64,000 nucleotides of DNA, from contig NZ_MSIF01000007.1 of assembly GCF_001921215.1 (NCBI RefSeq), positions 124,001-188,000 on the forward strand, in the 5' to 3' direction. Below, piece by piece: positions 9,032-19,593 of the stretch; within the stretch, counting starts at the first letter, position 1, and the number at the start of each line of letters is the position of its first letter. The notes beneath the pieces are model-generated. The model saw nothing but the letters and a program-made list of their open reading frames with translations. It made no database searches and was not told the origin of the DNA. This DNA is from Actinophytocola xinjiangensis (lineage in GTDB: Bacteria; Actinomycetota; Actinomycetes; Mycobacteriales; Pseudonocardiaceae). Both the position numbers and the translations under genes were made by a program.

Positions 9032-9472
9032 GTGTCGAGTAGCCAACCCAGCCAGTTCCCCCCGAACCTGCCGGGCCTGCGTACGGACCTGTTGGACCAG
9101 ACGCTGCCCGTGCGGATGGGCATCGAGATCACCGAGTGGGACCCCAAACGGGTGGTCGGCACGATGCCCGTCGCCGGCAACCTCCAGCCCTACGGTCTGC
9201 TGCACGGCGGCGCGAACGCCACGCTGGCCGAGACCCTCGGCTCCATCGCCGGGGCGCTCAACGCCGGCGAGGACAACGTGGCGCTGGGCCTGGAGCTGTC
9301 CTGTACCCACCACCGGGCCGCCCGCTCCGGACTGGTCACCGGGGTCGCGACACCCCTGCACGTCGGTTCGAGCACCTCCACGTTCGAGATCGTCATCACC
9401 GACGACGAGGGCCGCCGGACCTGCACCGCGCGCCTGACCTGCATCGTCCGTCGACGCCCGCCCGGCGCGTGA
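9032..9472 (+). CDS. PaaI-type hotdog thioesterase
   Basis: The 146-residue product from GTG 9032 (MSSSQPSQFPPNLPG) contains the hotdog-fold signature GLLHGGANATLAETLGSIAGAL, with the H-G-G-x-x-x-x-x-x-E active-site layout of PaaI/HGG-motif acyl-CoA thioesterases. This is followed by ELSCTHHRAARSGLVTGVATPLHVG. GTG 9032 has GGAGGAGAC about six bases upstream; an in-frame start at 9005 lacks one. It is divergent from polA and overlaps the next GTG by four bases. Orthologues commonly sit beside polA in actinobacteria. Aromatic or menaquinone-precursor acyl-CoA is a plausible substrate. Confidence 0.9.
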   Translation: MSSSQPSQFPPNLPGLRTDLLDQTLPVRMGIEITEWDPKRVVGTMPVAGNLQPYGLLHGGANATLAETLGSIAGALNAGEDNVALGLELSCTHHRAARSGLVTGVATPLHVGSSTSTFEIVITDDEGRRTCTARLTCIVRRRPPGA

Positions 9473-10341
9473 CCGCGCTCGGGGCGATCTTCCGGCCGCA
9501 GCTGCCCCCGGAACGCCTGCGGCCGGTGGTCGAGGCCGCCGAGGCCGCCGGCCTGGAGGAGCTGTGGCTGTGGGAGGACTGCTTCTTCGAGGGCGGTGTC
9601 ACCCAGCTGACCGCCGCCCTGTCGTGGACCTCGCGGCTGCGGGTCGGGATCGGCATCCTGCCGGTGTCGCTGCGCAGCGTCGCGATGACCGCGATGGAAA
9701 CCGCCACGATCGAGCGCATGTTCCCCGGACGGATGATTCTCGGGTTGGGGCACGGCGCCCAGGACTGGATGGCCCAGGCCGGGGTGCGGCCGGCGTCGCC
9801 GATAACCTCGCTGCGTGAGCACCTGACCGCGCTGCGCGGCCTGCTCGCCGGCGAGACCGTCACCACCGACGGCCGGTACGTGACGCTCGACCAGGTCGCG
9901 CTCGCCTGGCCGCCGGCCACCGCCCCCCAGCTCTACGTCGGCGCCACCAGGCCGCGGTCGCTGCGGCTGTCCGGTGAACTGGCCGACGGCACCGTCCTGG
10001 ACGCCGCCCACCCGCCGGCCGCCGTGCGCCGCGCCCGCGCCCTGATCGACGAGGGCCGCGCGCTCGCCGGCCGCGACGACCACCACGAGCTGGTGGTGTT
10101 CCTGAACGCGGCGACCGGACCCGACGCCGCGCAACGGCTGCACCGCGAGCTGGTGGCCTGGGGCCTCCAGGACGTGCCCGAGCTCGGCGCCCACGGCGAC
10201 GCGGCGGCCGTCGCGCGGGGCGTCCAGGCGCTGGTCGAGGCCGGCGCCGACCGGGTGATCCTGCAACACACCGCCGACGAGCCCGACCTGGAGGGATTCG
10301 TCCGGTTCACGGCCAACGAGGTACGCCCGCTCGTCCCCTGA
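9469..10341 (+). CDS. LLM-class F420-dependent oxidoreductase
   Basis: The 290-residue product starts at GTG 9469, overlapping the thioesterase stop. It has a luciferase-like monooxygenase TIM-barrel pattern: LRPVVEAAEAAGLEELWLWEDCFFEGG, LRVGIGILPVSLRSVAMTAMETATIERMFPGRMILGLGHG and LYVGATRPRSLRLSGELADGTVLDA. In actinobacteria such proteins usually use coenzyme F420 rather than FMN; that cofactor is inferred from family and clade. The length is slightly short for the family (about 300-340) but both ends look natural. The substrate is unknown. Confidence 0.85.
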   Translation: MTALGAIFRPQLPPERLRPVVEAAEAAGLEELWLWEDCFFEGGVTQLTAALSWTSRLRVGIGILPVSLRSVAMTAMETATIERMFPGRMILGLGHGAQDWMAQAGVRPASPITSLREHLTALRGLLAGETVTTDGRYVTLDQVALAWPPATAPQLYVGATRPRSLRLSGELADGTVLDAAHPPAAVRRARALIDEGRALAGRDDHHELVVFLNAATGPDAAQRLHRELVAWGLQDVPELGAHGDAAAVARGVQALVEAGADRVILQHTADEPDLEGFVRFTANEVRPLVP

Positions 10342-10360
10342 CCGGTGACAGAATCACCGG

Positions 10361-10912
10361 ATGGTGCGACGAACGCTCGGTGCGGTGACCGCCGCGCTGG
10401 TCCTGGCCGGGTGCGGCACCGACCAGGACCAGCCCGCCCCGACAGAACCCTCGGCGACCTACGAGCTCCCGCCGCGCCCCGTCCGCCCCGACGAGGTGGT
10501 ACTGGCCGGCGAACCGGTCGTCGACGGTGACACGTCGTTCTCGCTGATCGGCCTGAGCACCGGCATGGAACAGCTCATCGGCAGCCACGCCGAGTTCGAG
10601 GCGCGCAACGGCCAGTTCGTCCGGATCCGGCTGGTGGTGGTGAACGTCGGCCGCAGCGGGGTGCTGTTCGAGACCGGCCGCCAGCAGCTCGTCCTCACCG
10701 ACGGCACCACCGCCACCCCCGACCTCACCACCATGATGGTCAAACGCCAGCCCGACACGTTCGACCTCGGCGCCGGCGTGCGCGTCGAGTTCGACCTCTA
10801 CTACGACGTCGCCGCCGACGCCGAACCCACCGCGCTGCGCGCCTTCGGCGGGCCGACGCTCACCGACATGAAGGACGCCGAGGGCACCGACATCCCGCTT
10901 CAGTCCGGGTAG
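10361..10912 (+). CDS. DUF4352-like exported lipoprotein
   Basis: The 183-residue product has a lipoprotein signal peptide (MVRRTLGAVTAALVLAGC, lipobox L-A-G-C) and a Pro/Thr-rich spacer. The globular domain that follows contains FVRIRLVVVNVGRSGVLFETGRQQLVLTDG, which matches the telokin-like DUF4352 fold found in many secreted Gram-positive lipoproteins. Its function is not known; a ligand-binding or immunity-type role has been proposed for the fold. It ends 13 bases inside the convergent small gene at 10900. Confidence 0.75.
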   Translation: MVRRTLGAVTAALVLAGCGTDQDQPAPTEPSATYELPPRPVRPDEVVLAGEPVVDGDTSFSLIGLSTGMEQLIGSHAEFEARNGQFVRIRLVVVNVGRSGVLFETGRQQLVLTDGTTATPDLTTMMVKRQPDTFDLGAGVRVEFDLYYDVAADAEPTALRAFGGPTLTDMKDAEGTDIPLQSG

Positions 10913-11196
10913 GTGCCGTACCACTGCGCGACCGACACCCGGAACGGGAACGTCTGGCCGGAAATGCCGGTGAGCAGCACCAACCACGACGTGTCACCGA
11001 TGCGGTAGATCGTCCTGCGCTTCGGCGACGCTGGATGTCGCGGCCGGTAGTTCCGCGCCCACTCCCTGGACAGCTGGTCCGCCTGCTCCGCGGAGGCCGC
11101 CGGGATGTTCCGCATGAGGTTCCAGCGCAGGCCCTGGCCCGACCCCGCGTTCTCCTCGATCACCACGTACCACTGCGGCTCGACCGGAACCGACAC
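10900..11196 (-). CDS. small hypothetical protein behind the liv operon
   Basis: The 98-residue product begins MSVPVEPQWYVVIEENAGSG and ends SVAQWYGTYPD. It has no membrane segment or known motif. Its GTG start is one base after the stop of the substrate-binding protein gene, so it is translated from the same message. It is rich in Trp/Tyr and Arg, and the pattern WYVV.EE ... YRIGDTSWLVLL looks like a small beta-rich domain. I do not recognise the family. The gene is real by spacing and by the codon bias it shares with its neighbours. Confidence 0.6.
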   Translation of the reverse strand: MSVPVEPQWYVVIEENAGSGQGLRWNLMRNIPAASAEQADQLSREWARNYRPRHPASPKRRTIYRIGDTSWLVLLTGISGQTFPFRVSVAQWYGTYPD

Positions 11197-11197
11197 G

Positions 11198-12424
11198 TCA
11201 GTCCACGTACTCGCCGGTCTCGACGGCCTGCCACGCGCCGGCGCGCTGCTCGTAGACGGTCAGCACGTGGTTGCGGGTGTCGCCGAACTCGTCGAAGGAG
11301 ACCTTGCCGGTCGCGCCGTCGCCCTGGTACCTGCCGGCGTTGGCCACCAGGTCGTCACGCTTGGAGTCCGACCACTTGTCCTCGCCGACGGTCGTCGCCA
11401 GGGCGCCGATGATCGCGTTGGCCGCGTCGTAGGCGAACGCCCCGTACGCACCGAAGCCCTCCTGGTAGCCGGCCTCCTCGTAGGCCTTGGCGAACGCCTG
11501 GGCGCTGTCCAGGTCCTCGACCGGGGCGCCGACCGAGGTCGCCAGGTCGCCGTCACGGCCACCGGCCGTCAGATAGGTGTCGTTGAAGATGCCGTCGCCG
11601 CCCATGACCGGGATCTTGAGCCCGTTGGCGGCGAGCTGCGCGGACATCGGCGCGGCCTCCGGGTAGTGGCCGCCGATGTACACCGCGTCCGGCTCGAACG
11701 GCCGCAGCGCGGCCACGAGCTTGGTGAAATCCTTGGTTCCCGGCTCGATCCGCTGCCGGGTCACGATGGTCGCGCCCTTGTTCTCCGCCTGCTCGACGAA
11801 GGTGTTCGCGAGACCCTCGCCGTAGGTCAGTCCGTCGGTGACGACCGCGATCTTCTTCTTGCCCGCGTTCTCCACCAGGTAGTTCGCCGCGAACGGCCCC
11901 TGTAACGAGTCGACCGTGCAAGTGCGGAAGTAGGTCCTGAACTGCCGCTTCGGGTTCTCGCGGAAGTCCTCGCCCCTGGTCAGCTGGTCGTTCGTGTTCG
12001 CCGGCGAGATCTGTAATATGCCGGCCTTGTCCAGGACCGGAGCGACGCTGGTGGCCACCGACGAGTTCAGTGTGGACACCACGCCCACCAGGTTGGGCGT
12101 GGTGGCCAGCATCGTCGCGGCCTGGGCGCCGAGCTTCGGGTTCATCCCGTCGTCCTGCACCTGGGCGGTCAGCTTGTAGCCGTTGACCGTGCAGTCCTCG
12201 TTGGCCTGGTCGACCGCGAGCCGGGTGGCGTTCTCGATCCCCCGCCCCTGAGCGACCATCGCGCCGCTCAGGGGGGCGATCACGCCGATCACCAACGTCC
12301 CCTTGCCGGTGTCGCACCCGGCCGGCCCACCGCTCTGGTCGTCCCCCTCACCGGAGGTGCAGGAAGCCAACAACAACGCGGCCGCCGCGGCGACGGCCGC
12401 GGTTCTCACCGACTGGATACGCAA
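11198..12424 (-). CDS. branched-chain amino acid ABC transporter substrate-binding lipoprotein (distal copy)
   Basis: The 408-residue product has a lipoprotein signal (RTAAVAAAAALLLASC) and a periplasmic-binding type I fold with LVIGVIAPLSGAMVAQGRGIENATRLAVDQAN, NLVGVVSTLNSSVATSVAPVLDKAGI and KIAVVTDGLTYGEGLANTF. This is the LivJ/LivK (Peripla_BP_6) layout. The start is TTG at 12424 with GGAAGGA just upstream. It is the last transporter gene of the operon, 23 bases after the livF-like gene. The organism therefore has two binding proteins for one permease; the ligand of each is unknown (branched-chain amino acids, amides and urea are known for the family). Confidence 0.88.
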   Translation of the reverse strand: MRIQSVRTAAVAAAAALLLASCTSGEGDDQSGGPAGCDTGKGTLVIGVIAPLSGAMVAQGRGIENATRLAVDQANEDCTVNGYKLTAQVQDDGMNPKLGAQAATMLATTPNLVGVVSTLNSSVATSVAPVLDKAGILQISPANTNDQLTRGEDFRENPKRQFRTYFRTCTVDSLQGPFAANYLVENAGKKKIAVVTDGLTYGEGLANTFVEQAENKGATIVTRQRIEPGTKDFTKLVAALRPFEPDAVYIGGHYPEAAPMSAQLAANGLKIPVMGGDGIFNDTYLTAGGRDGDLATSVGAPVEDLDSAQAFAKAYEEAGYQEGFGAYGAFAYDAANAIIGALATTVGEDKWSDSKRDDLVANAGRYQGDGATGKVSFDEFGDTRNHVLTVYEQRAGAWQAVETGEYVD

Positions 12425-12447
12425 CTGTGGTCCTTCCGAGAGGGTCG

Positions 12448-13164
12448 TCAGGCGACGCCGAGATCACCACCAAGATATGCCGCACGCACCTGCGGGTCGT
12501 GCAGCAGGTCACTGGCGGCGGCCGACCTGACCACAGCACCCGTTTCCAGCACGTAGGCCCGGTGCGCGAGCTGCAACGCCTGGTGGGCGTTCTGCTCGAC
12601 CAGCAGCACCGTTGTCCCGCGTTCGTTGATCTCCTTGACGATGTCGAAGATCTGGGCGACCAGCATCGGCGCGAGACCCATCGACGGCTCGTCGAGCAGC
12701 AGCACCTTCGGGTTGGTCATCAACGCCCGGCCGATGGTCAGCATCTGCTGCTCACCGCCGGACATCGTGCCGCCGAACTGCGACTTGCGCTCGGCCAGCC
12801 TCGGGAACATCTCGTAGACGTCGGCGAGGTCCTTGCTGTGGTCCTCCTTGCGCGCGTACGCGCCCATCAGCAGGTTCTCCTCGACGGTCATCCCGGGGAA
12901 GATCCCCCGGCCCTCAGGAGCCTGCCCGATGCCCAACTGCGCCCGCTTGTGCGCCGGCACCCGGGAGATGTCCTTGCCCTGGAAGGAGATCCGCCCGGCC
13001 GACAGCGGCCGCAGACCGGAGATCGTCTTCAGCGTCGTGGTCTTGCCGGCACCGTTGGCGCCGATGAGGGCGACGATCTCGCCCTCGTCGACCTCCAGGC
13101 TGACCCCGCGCAGCGCGGCGACCTTGCCGTAGAAGACATGGATGTCGTTGACCTCAAGAAGCAT
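12448..13164 (-). CDS. livF: branched-chain amino acid ABC transporter ATPase LivF
   Basis: The 238-residue ABC ATPase has Walker A GANGAGKTT, a Q-loop region with PEGRGIFPGMTVEENLLMGAY (the LivF hallmark), signature MSGGEQQML, Walker B VLLLDEPSMGLAP and H-loop LVEQNAHQAL. It pairs with LivG to power the LivHM permease. Its ATG overlaps the end of livG by 11 bases. The length is the family norm. Confidence 0.95.
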   Translation of the reverse strand: MLLEVNDIHVFYGKVAALRGVSLEVDEGEIVALIGANGAGKTTTLKTISGLRPLSAGRISFQGKDISRVPAHKRAQLGIGQAPEGRGIFPGMTVEENLLMGAYARKEDHSKDLADVYEMFPRLAERKSQFGGTMSGGEQQMLTIGRALMTNPKVLLLDEPSMGLAPMLVAQIFDIVKEINERGTTVLLVEQNAHQALQLAHRAYVLETGAVVRSAAASDLLHDPQVRAAYLGGDLGVA

Positions 13165-13965
13165 CGGCTTCGGCTCCCAGGTACGCCTCGATGACCTTCG
13201 GGTTCTTCTGCACCTCGCTCGGCGTGCCCATGGCGAGCAACTGGCCGAAGTCGAGCACCGCGACCCGGTCGCTGATGTGCATGACCAGGCCCATGTCGTG
13301 CTCGATCAGCAGCACCGTGCGGCCGTCGTCGCGGATGCGCCGGATCAGCTCCTGCAGCGACTGCTTCTCCGCCGGGTTCATGCCGGCGGCCGGCTCGTCG
13401 AGCAGCAACAGCTTCGGGTCGGTGCCCAGCGCCCGCGCGATCTCCAGCCGCCGCTGGTCGCCGTAGGGCAGGTTCTTGGCGGTGTCGTGCGCGCGGTGGG
13501 AGATGCCCACGAACTCCAGCAGCTCCAGGCCGCGCTCCCGGCCGTGGCGCTGCTCGCGGTAGTGCCACGGCATGCCCAGCACCGCGCCGATCGCGCCGGT
13601 GCGGTGGTGGGCGTCGATGCCCACCATCACGTTCTCCAGCGCGGACATGTTGTGGAACAGGCGGATGTTCTGGAAGGTCCTGGCCACACCGGCCTTGGTG
13701 ACCTTGTACCGCTTCATCCCGTCGATGCGCTGCCCGGCGAACCGGACCTGCCCCGACGTCGGCCGGTACACCCCGGTGACCACGTTGAACGCGGTGGTCT
13801 TGCCGGCGCCGTTGGGGCCGATCAGGGCGAAGATCTCGCCCTCCCGGATGGTCAGGTTGACCTGGTTCATGGCGACGACGCCACCGAAGGCCATGACGAC
13901 GTCGTCCAGCTCCAGCAGGGCCGGCGCCTCGCGATGCGCGCCGCCCTTCTCCTCGGGAGACCCGG

Positions 13966-13969
<4 letters not shown>
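13154..13969 (-). CDS. livG: branched-chain amino acid ABC transporter ATPase LivG
   Basis: The 271-residue ABC ATPase has Walker A GPNGAGKTT and the segment TFQNIRLFHNMSALENVMVG. Its signature region is LPYGDQRRLEIARAL, with the degenerate L-P-Y-G-D-Q usual for LivG; Walker B is LLLLDEPAAGMNP and the H-loop LIEHDMGLVM. It starts at GTG 13969, four bases inside the livM stop. The extra N-terminal 17 residues are charged and probably unstructured. Confidence 0.95.
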
Positions 13970-15128
<1,159 letters not shown>

Positions 15129-15132
<4 letters not shown>

Positions 15133-16091
15133 GCCCGCGCCCGCTGGAGGGACTCGCCCAGGATTCCGGTCGGCCGGAACATCAGCACGATCACCAGGAC
15201 GACGAACGCCGTGACGTCCTTCCACTCCGAGCCCAGGAAGATGGCGCCCCAGTTCTCGATCAGGCCCAGGGCGAACCCGCCGACCAGCGCCCCTCGGATG
15301 TTGCCGATGCCGCCGAGCACGGCGGCGGTGAAGGCCTTGACGCCGAGGATGAAGCCCACGTTGAAGATCAGGTTCTCGTACTCGAACGCGTAGAGCATGC
15401 CGGCGACGCCGGCCATCGCACCGCCGAGCAGGAAGGTCAACCGCACGACGTTGTCGATGTTGACACCCATCAGCACGGCGGCCTCGGGGTCCTGGGCGGT
15501 GGCGCGGATACCCCGGCCCATCCGGCTGCGGTTCACCACCTGGTCCAGCACGATCATCATGGCCAGCGCGGCGACGATGACGATCACGTGGTCGGTGCGG
15601 ATGTTCGCGTTCCCGATGCTGAACAGCACGTCACGGTCGGCGATCCGCGGAACCGGGACGGTGTTGCGACCGGGGGTGTCGAAGACCTCGGGGATGACGA
15701 TCAGCGCGAACAGTTCCTGGAGGAACAGCGACGCGCCGATCGCCGAGATGAGCGCCGCCAGCCGGCTGGCGCCCTTCTTGCGCAGCGGCTTGTAGGCCAC
15801 CTGTTCGAGGACGACCGCGGCGCCGCCGGCCGCGGCCATCGACACGATCATCATCAGCAACAGCATGCCGACCAGCGCTATCCCGGTCAGCGGCGCCGAG
15901 ATGCCCATCGTGATCAGCACGAACAACGACGCGAAGGCGCCGATCATGAAGATTTCGGAGTGTGCGAAGTTGATCAATCGCAGGACGCCGTACACCATGG
16001 TGTATCCGAGCGCGATTAACGCGTAGATCGCGCCGGCCGCCAGTCCACCCACTGTGCTGGGGAGGAACTGGCTACTCAAGTCATCGAGCAT
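15129..16091 (-). CDS. livH: branched-chain amino acid ABC transporter permease LivH
   Basis: From ATG 16091 the product is 320 residues, beginning MLDDLSSQFLPSTVGGLAAGAIYALIALGYTMVYGVLRLINFAHSEIFMIGAF, the standard LivH start. A later loop, GRGIRATAQDPEAAVLMGVNIDNVVRLTFLLGGAMAGVAG, is the ATPase-coupling region. A GTG at 16136 in the same frame would add 15 hydrophilic residues; I prefer 16091 because LivH proteins normally begin directly with the first membrane segment. It is separated from the upstream binding-protein gene by a strong hairpin. Confidence 0.93.
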
Positions 16092-16143
16092 CTGCACTGC
16101 CTTGCCGGGTCGGGTGGGGTCGCCACTGGTCACCACAGGACGA

Positions 16144-16175
16144 GAGCGAGGGCGCCGCGTGCGACGCCCTCGCTC
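16144..16175 (-). terminator. hairpin between binding-protein gene and livH
   Basis: GAGCGAGGGCG (16144-16154) is matched perfectly by CGCCCTCGCTC (16165-16175) around a 10-base loop. It sits between the stop of the upstream substrate-binding protein gene and livH. There is no T-run, as is usual in high-GC actinobacteria. It probably causes partial termination, giving more binding protein than permease, or stabilises the upstream mRNA. Confidence 0.7.
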
Positions 16176-16211
16176 CCAGCGTCTGTTCCTATGTTGCTGA
16201 GCTGGGTCCAG

Positions 16212-17402
16212 CTACTTGAGAGTGGCCTCAGCGGAGGTGCCCAGGAGCGTAACGGTCCCGTCAACCACCTCGTAGATGAAGATGTCGTTGGCCTCGGGCT
16301 CGCCGTTCTCCTTGAACTTGATCGGCTTGGAGACGCCCTCGAACTCAACCGTCGAGAGGAACTCGTTGATCTTGTCGGAGGTGGTGTTGCCCGCCTCGAC
16401 CGCCTTGATGAACGCCGTGGCGGCGTCGTAACCCTCGGTCGCGTAGATGGCCGGGTCGTTGCCGGTGGCCTTCTTGAAGTTGTCGTAGAAGGTCTTCAGC
16501 GCACCCTCGACGTCGGCGCTCGGGATGTTGCACGGGCAGCCGAGGATCGCGCCCTCGGCGGCCGGCGCACCGGCGGCGGTGACCAGCTGGGCGTCCAGCG
16601 AGCCGTCACCGGAGACGAACGGCGTCTTCACGTTGGCGTCGCGCAGCTGCTTGAGCAGCCGGCCGCCCTGGGCGTAGTAGCCGCCGAAGAAGATGACGTC
16701 GGCGTTGGAGGAGCGGATCTTCTCCACAGAGGACGAGTAGTCCGAGGCGGTCTGGGCGAACTTGTCCGTCTCGGTCGGCACGCCGCCCTCGTCGAAGGAC
16801 GCCTTGACCGACTCGGCCAGGCCGACGCTGTACTCCTGGTCGTCGCTGATGATGAAGGCCTTCTTCGGCGAGAAGGCCTTGGTCAGGAACTCGGCGATGC
16901 CGGGGCCCTGGTCGTTGTCGTTGGCGACGACGCGGTGCCAGAACTTCCAGCCGTTCTCGGCCAGGCCGGGGTTGGTCGCCGAGGCGGAGATGCTCGGGAT
17001 GCCGGCCTCGTCCAGCTGGGCGCCGACGGCCTTGGACTCACCGGAGAAGGCGGGACCGATCAGCGCGGTGATCTTGTCCTGGCCGACGGCCTGCGCGACG
17101 AGCGCGGTGGCCTGCTCGGGCTTGCCCTGGGTGTCGTACTCCTTGAGTTCGATCTTGACGTCCGGGTCGCCGGCGTTGTACTCGTCGATGGCCATCTTCG
17201 CGCCGTCACGCGGCGGGATGACGATCGCGGAGTTCTCACCGGTCAGGTCGCCCATGAAGCCGATGGTGACGGTGCTGGCGCCATCGCCGCCGCCGTCGCC
17301 GCCGTTGCCGTCGTCACCTGAGCCGGCACATGCCGAAAGTGTGAGAGTGAGCGCCATGCCGGCGGCAAGAAGGCCAGCTCGGCGGTCGATCTTCGGGCCC
17401 AA
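16212..17402 (-). CDS. branched-chain amino acid ABC transporter substrate-binding lipoprotein (proximal copy)
   Basis: The 396-residue product has a lipoprotein signal (LLAAGMALTLTLSAC), a Gly/Asp-rich linker (GSGDDGNGGDGGGDG) and then TVTIGFMGDLTGENSAIVIPPRDGAKMAIDEYN, a Peripla_BP_6 start. Later segments AFIISDDQEYSVGLAESVKASFDEGG and ADVIFFGGYYAQGGRLLKQL fit LivK. The start is TTG 17402 with GAAAGGAC seven bases upstream. It is the first gene of the liv operon, set off from livH by the hairpin at 16144-16175. It differs clearly from the distal copy at 11198, so the two are not a recent duplication. Confidence 0.92.
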   Translation of the reverse strand: MGPKIDRRAGLLAAGMALTLTLSACAGSGDDGNGGDGGGDGASTVTIGFMGDLTGENSAIVIPPRDGAKMAIDEYNAGDPDVKIELKEYDTQGKPEQATALVAQAVGQDKITALIGPAFSGESKAVGAQLDEAGIPSISASATNPGLAENGWKFWHRVVANDNDQGPGIAEFLTKAFSPKKAFIISDDQEYSVGLAESVKASFDEGGVPTETDKFAQTASDYSSSVEKIRSSNADVIFFGGYYAQGGRLLKQLRDANVKTPFVSGDGSLDAQLVTAAGAPAAEGAILGCPCNIPSADVEGALKTFYDNFKKATGNDPAIYATEGYDAATAFIKAVEAGNTTSDKINEFLSTVEFEGVSKPIKFKENGEPEANDIFIYEVVDGTVTLLGTSAEATLK

Positions 17403-17718
17403 CGTGTCGTCCTTTCATAGTGCCGTGGCACACGCACGGCTCAGCTTGGCCGAGAAGGCTACCCGACGTCACCGCGTGCCCCACGATCAGCGGTGCCACA
17501 GTGGTTCAGCCCTGCTCGGTGGCACGGGATGGGCCGGAACGTAGTAAGTAACCCTGGGTGAGTCACGTGCAAAGGGACCTCGTGACCAGACTGCAACGAA
17601 ACTGAACGAATAGTGCGGCGCACGTTCGCTGACCGGACGAACCCCCGCAAATCGGGAACCCCATTCCAACTTCACAACAGGACGCCACCCGGGTCCGGTC
17701 CACTCCTAACCTTCAGGC
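17403..17718. other. divergent intergenic region upstream of the liv operon
   Basis: This 316-base region separates the liv operon (leftward) from the anchored FnIII protein (rightward) and must hold both promoters. On the leftward strand two TTGCA-type hexamers occur around 17570-17600, but neither has a convincing -10 partner. I see no gene, tRNA or strong hairpin in it. Confidence 0.5.
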
Positions 17719-19593
17719 GTGTCGAAACGATCGCGCACGCTGGCGTGGCTCGCCGGCGTGGCGCTGCTCGTGGGTGCGGTGATCATGCTGCGCGACCCCG
17801 AGCCGGCTCCCGACGGGCCAGCCGAACCCCCGCCCATCCAGCGGTTCAACGCCGACCTCGTGGTGTTGCCGGGGCCGGGGTCGCCGCCGGAGCAGCCGTC
17901 CACGCTCACCGTCGACCCCGACCACACCCGGCTGCGGGTGAGCTGGGCGGACGGGCTCGTCGGCGGGGAGCGGCCCCAGGGCGTGGTGGGCTACGAGATC
18001 ACCTGGGACCGGGTCGACGGCGAGGGGCGGGCCGGGAGCCGACTGGTCGTCGCCCCCGACGTCCTGCTGGACGGTCTGGTGGACGGGGAGCGCTACCGGA
18101 TCCAGGTGCGGTCGGTGGACGCGTTCGGCCAGCGCTCCCAGCCCACCGAGACCACCGGCCTGCCCGAGCCCGACACCCGCCCACGCCCCCTTGGCCTCAC
18201 CGAAATTTACGACAACTTCACCCAGGAGCTCACGCAACGTTGGCACCTGTCAGACCATCGGGGGTGCGCGACAGCCCGGCCGGGCGAACGAGGGCTGGAG
18301 ATCACTCTGAGTTGCGGCTCGGATGTGGCGGTGCTGCGGGCGCGGGTGCCGCTGCGACTGGGCGACGGGGAGGAACTGGGCCGGGTGGCGGTGCGGACCG
18401 ACGCCGCCGGCCCCGGCGGGGAGCTGACCATCGACCTGGTGCCCGGCCGCCCCGACCGGGTCGGCGTCGGGACGCGGCGCGCCGGGTCCGAAGGTGGCCT
18501 CCCGGGCACCGGGATCCGGGTCAGTGTCGGCGACGCCGGCGTCGAGATCGGCGTCGGGCCGGAGCTGCCGGCCGGGGCGCCGACGGTTCGCCACCAGCCG
18601 GTGCCCCGGCGCGGGCCCGGGGTGGGGCACCTGTTCGAGGTCGCGCTGACGACGGGCGGGGTGCGCGTCTACCAGGACGGCCTGGCCGTCGCCACGCGTG
18701 AGGTCCGGCCGCCGTGGCCGGAGGCGGCGGTGCTGGTGGGGGTGCGCGGGCCGGAGGACCGGCCGTCGGTGGTGCACGTGTCCGGTGTCGGGATGAGCGG
18801 GCCGCGTCAGCAGCCACCGGACGTGGTGGAGGCGCCGGTGGCGCTGGGCACCAGCCGGGTGCTCGCCCTCGACGAGCCGGCCCCCGACCGGTCGCTGCTG
18901 CGCGAGCCCCTGGTCAGGGCGCGGTCCGCCAAGGTGGTGTTGACCCTGGCCACCAGCCCGCGGCTGGACCTGTCCCGGGCCCGGATCCAGCTGGGGGCGG
19001 CCCACGTACCGGCCCGGTCGACCGTGCCCCGGCCGCCGACCGTGACCGGCGCGTCCCTCACCCTGGTCGCCGACATCCCACAGTCACTGTTGGGCGCCCA
19101 CGGCCCGGCCACGATCCACCCGTTCGTCCTGCGAATCCCCGGCGGCGACGCGACCACGGCGGTCGTCGAGACCTACCTGGAGATCGTCCCCGCGCCGGGC
19201 TGGACCGCACCGCGGTTGTCCCAGCCCCCGCCGCTGTCCCCGACCGATGCGCTTCCCACCGTTGAGCTGTCCCTGGGGGACGCCGCCGGCAGGCCGTTAC
19301 CGAGCCGAACCCTGCCGCCCTCGGGCCAGGTGGTCCTGACGGTGACGTCCCAGGCGGCCACCTCCCAGTGGGACACCGGCGCGGTGGCCGGCGTGCGGGG
19401 TGTGGAGGTGTACCTGGACGGCCGCCTGATCGCCGCCTTCCCCACCGACGCCGACGGCCTCGGAGTGGGCGGGACGTATGCGCTGCCCATCGCGGTCAAC
19501 GGTCTGGCCGTCGGCGATCACGTGCTGGAGGCGCGCCAGTACGGCCGCACCGGCAACCCGGCGACAGCGAAGTTGAGGTTCGACGTCAGGTGA
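17719..19593 (+). CDS. membrane-anchored exported protein with fibronectin type III-like domain
   Basis: The 624-residue product has an N-terminal signal anchor (SRTLAWLAGVALLVGAVIML), a Pro-rich stalk and then a fibronectin type III-like module at about 70-155 (LRVSWADGLVGGERPQGVVGYEITWDRV ... GERYRIQVRSVDAFGQRS). Next comes a jelly-roll/LamG-like region (about 160-370) and a C-terminal Ig-like module with VEVYLDGRLIAAFPTDADGLG, typical of exported actinobacterial surface proteins. No catalytic motif is seen. GTG 17719 is the first start before the signal. The 3' end overlaps the response regulator by eight bases. A surface or envelope role is inferred only. Confidence 0.7.
   Translation: MSKRSRTLAWLAGVALLVGAVIMLRDPEPAPDGPAEPPPIQRFNADLVVLPGPGSPPEQPSTLTVDPDHTRLRVSWADGLVGGERPQGVVGYEITWDRVDGEGRAGSRLVVAPDVLLDGLVDGERYRIQVRSVDAFGQRSQPTETTGLPEPDTRPRPLGLTEIYDNFTQELTQRWHLSDHRGCATARPGERGLEITLSCGSDVAVLRARVPLRLGDGEELGRVAVRTDAAGPGGELTIDLVPGRPDRVGVGTRRAGSEGGLPGTGIRVSVGDAGVEIGVGPELPAGAPTVRHQPVPRRGPGVGHLFEVALTTGGVRVYQDGLAVATREVRPPWPEAAVLVGVRGPEDRPSVVHVSGVGMSGPRQQPPDVVEAPVALGTSRVLALDEPAPDRSLLREPLVRARSAKVVLTLATSPRLDLSRARIQLGAAHVPARSTVPRPPTVTGASLTLVADIPQSLLGAHGPATIHPFVLRIPGGDATTAVVETYLEIVPAPGWTAPRLSQPPPLSPTDALPTVELSLGDAAGRPLPSRTLPPSGQVVLTVTSQAATSQWDTGAVAGVRGVEVYLDGRLIAAFPTDADGLGVGGTYALPIAVNGLAVGDHVLEARQYGRTGNPATAKLRFDVR

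Noticed and set aside
16191-17321. 376-codon rightward frame over the binding-protein gene
   Set aside because: Antisense to a clear Peripla_BP_6 gene and lacks any motif.
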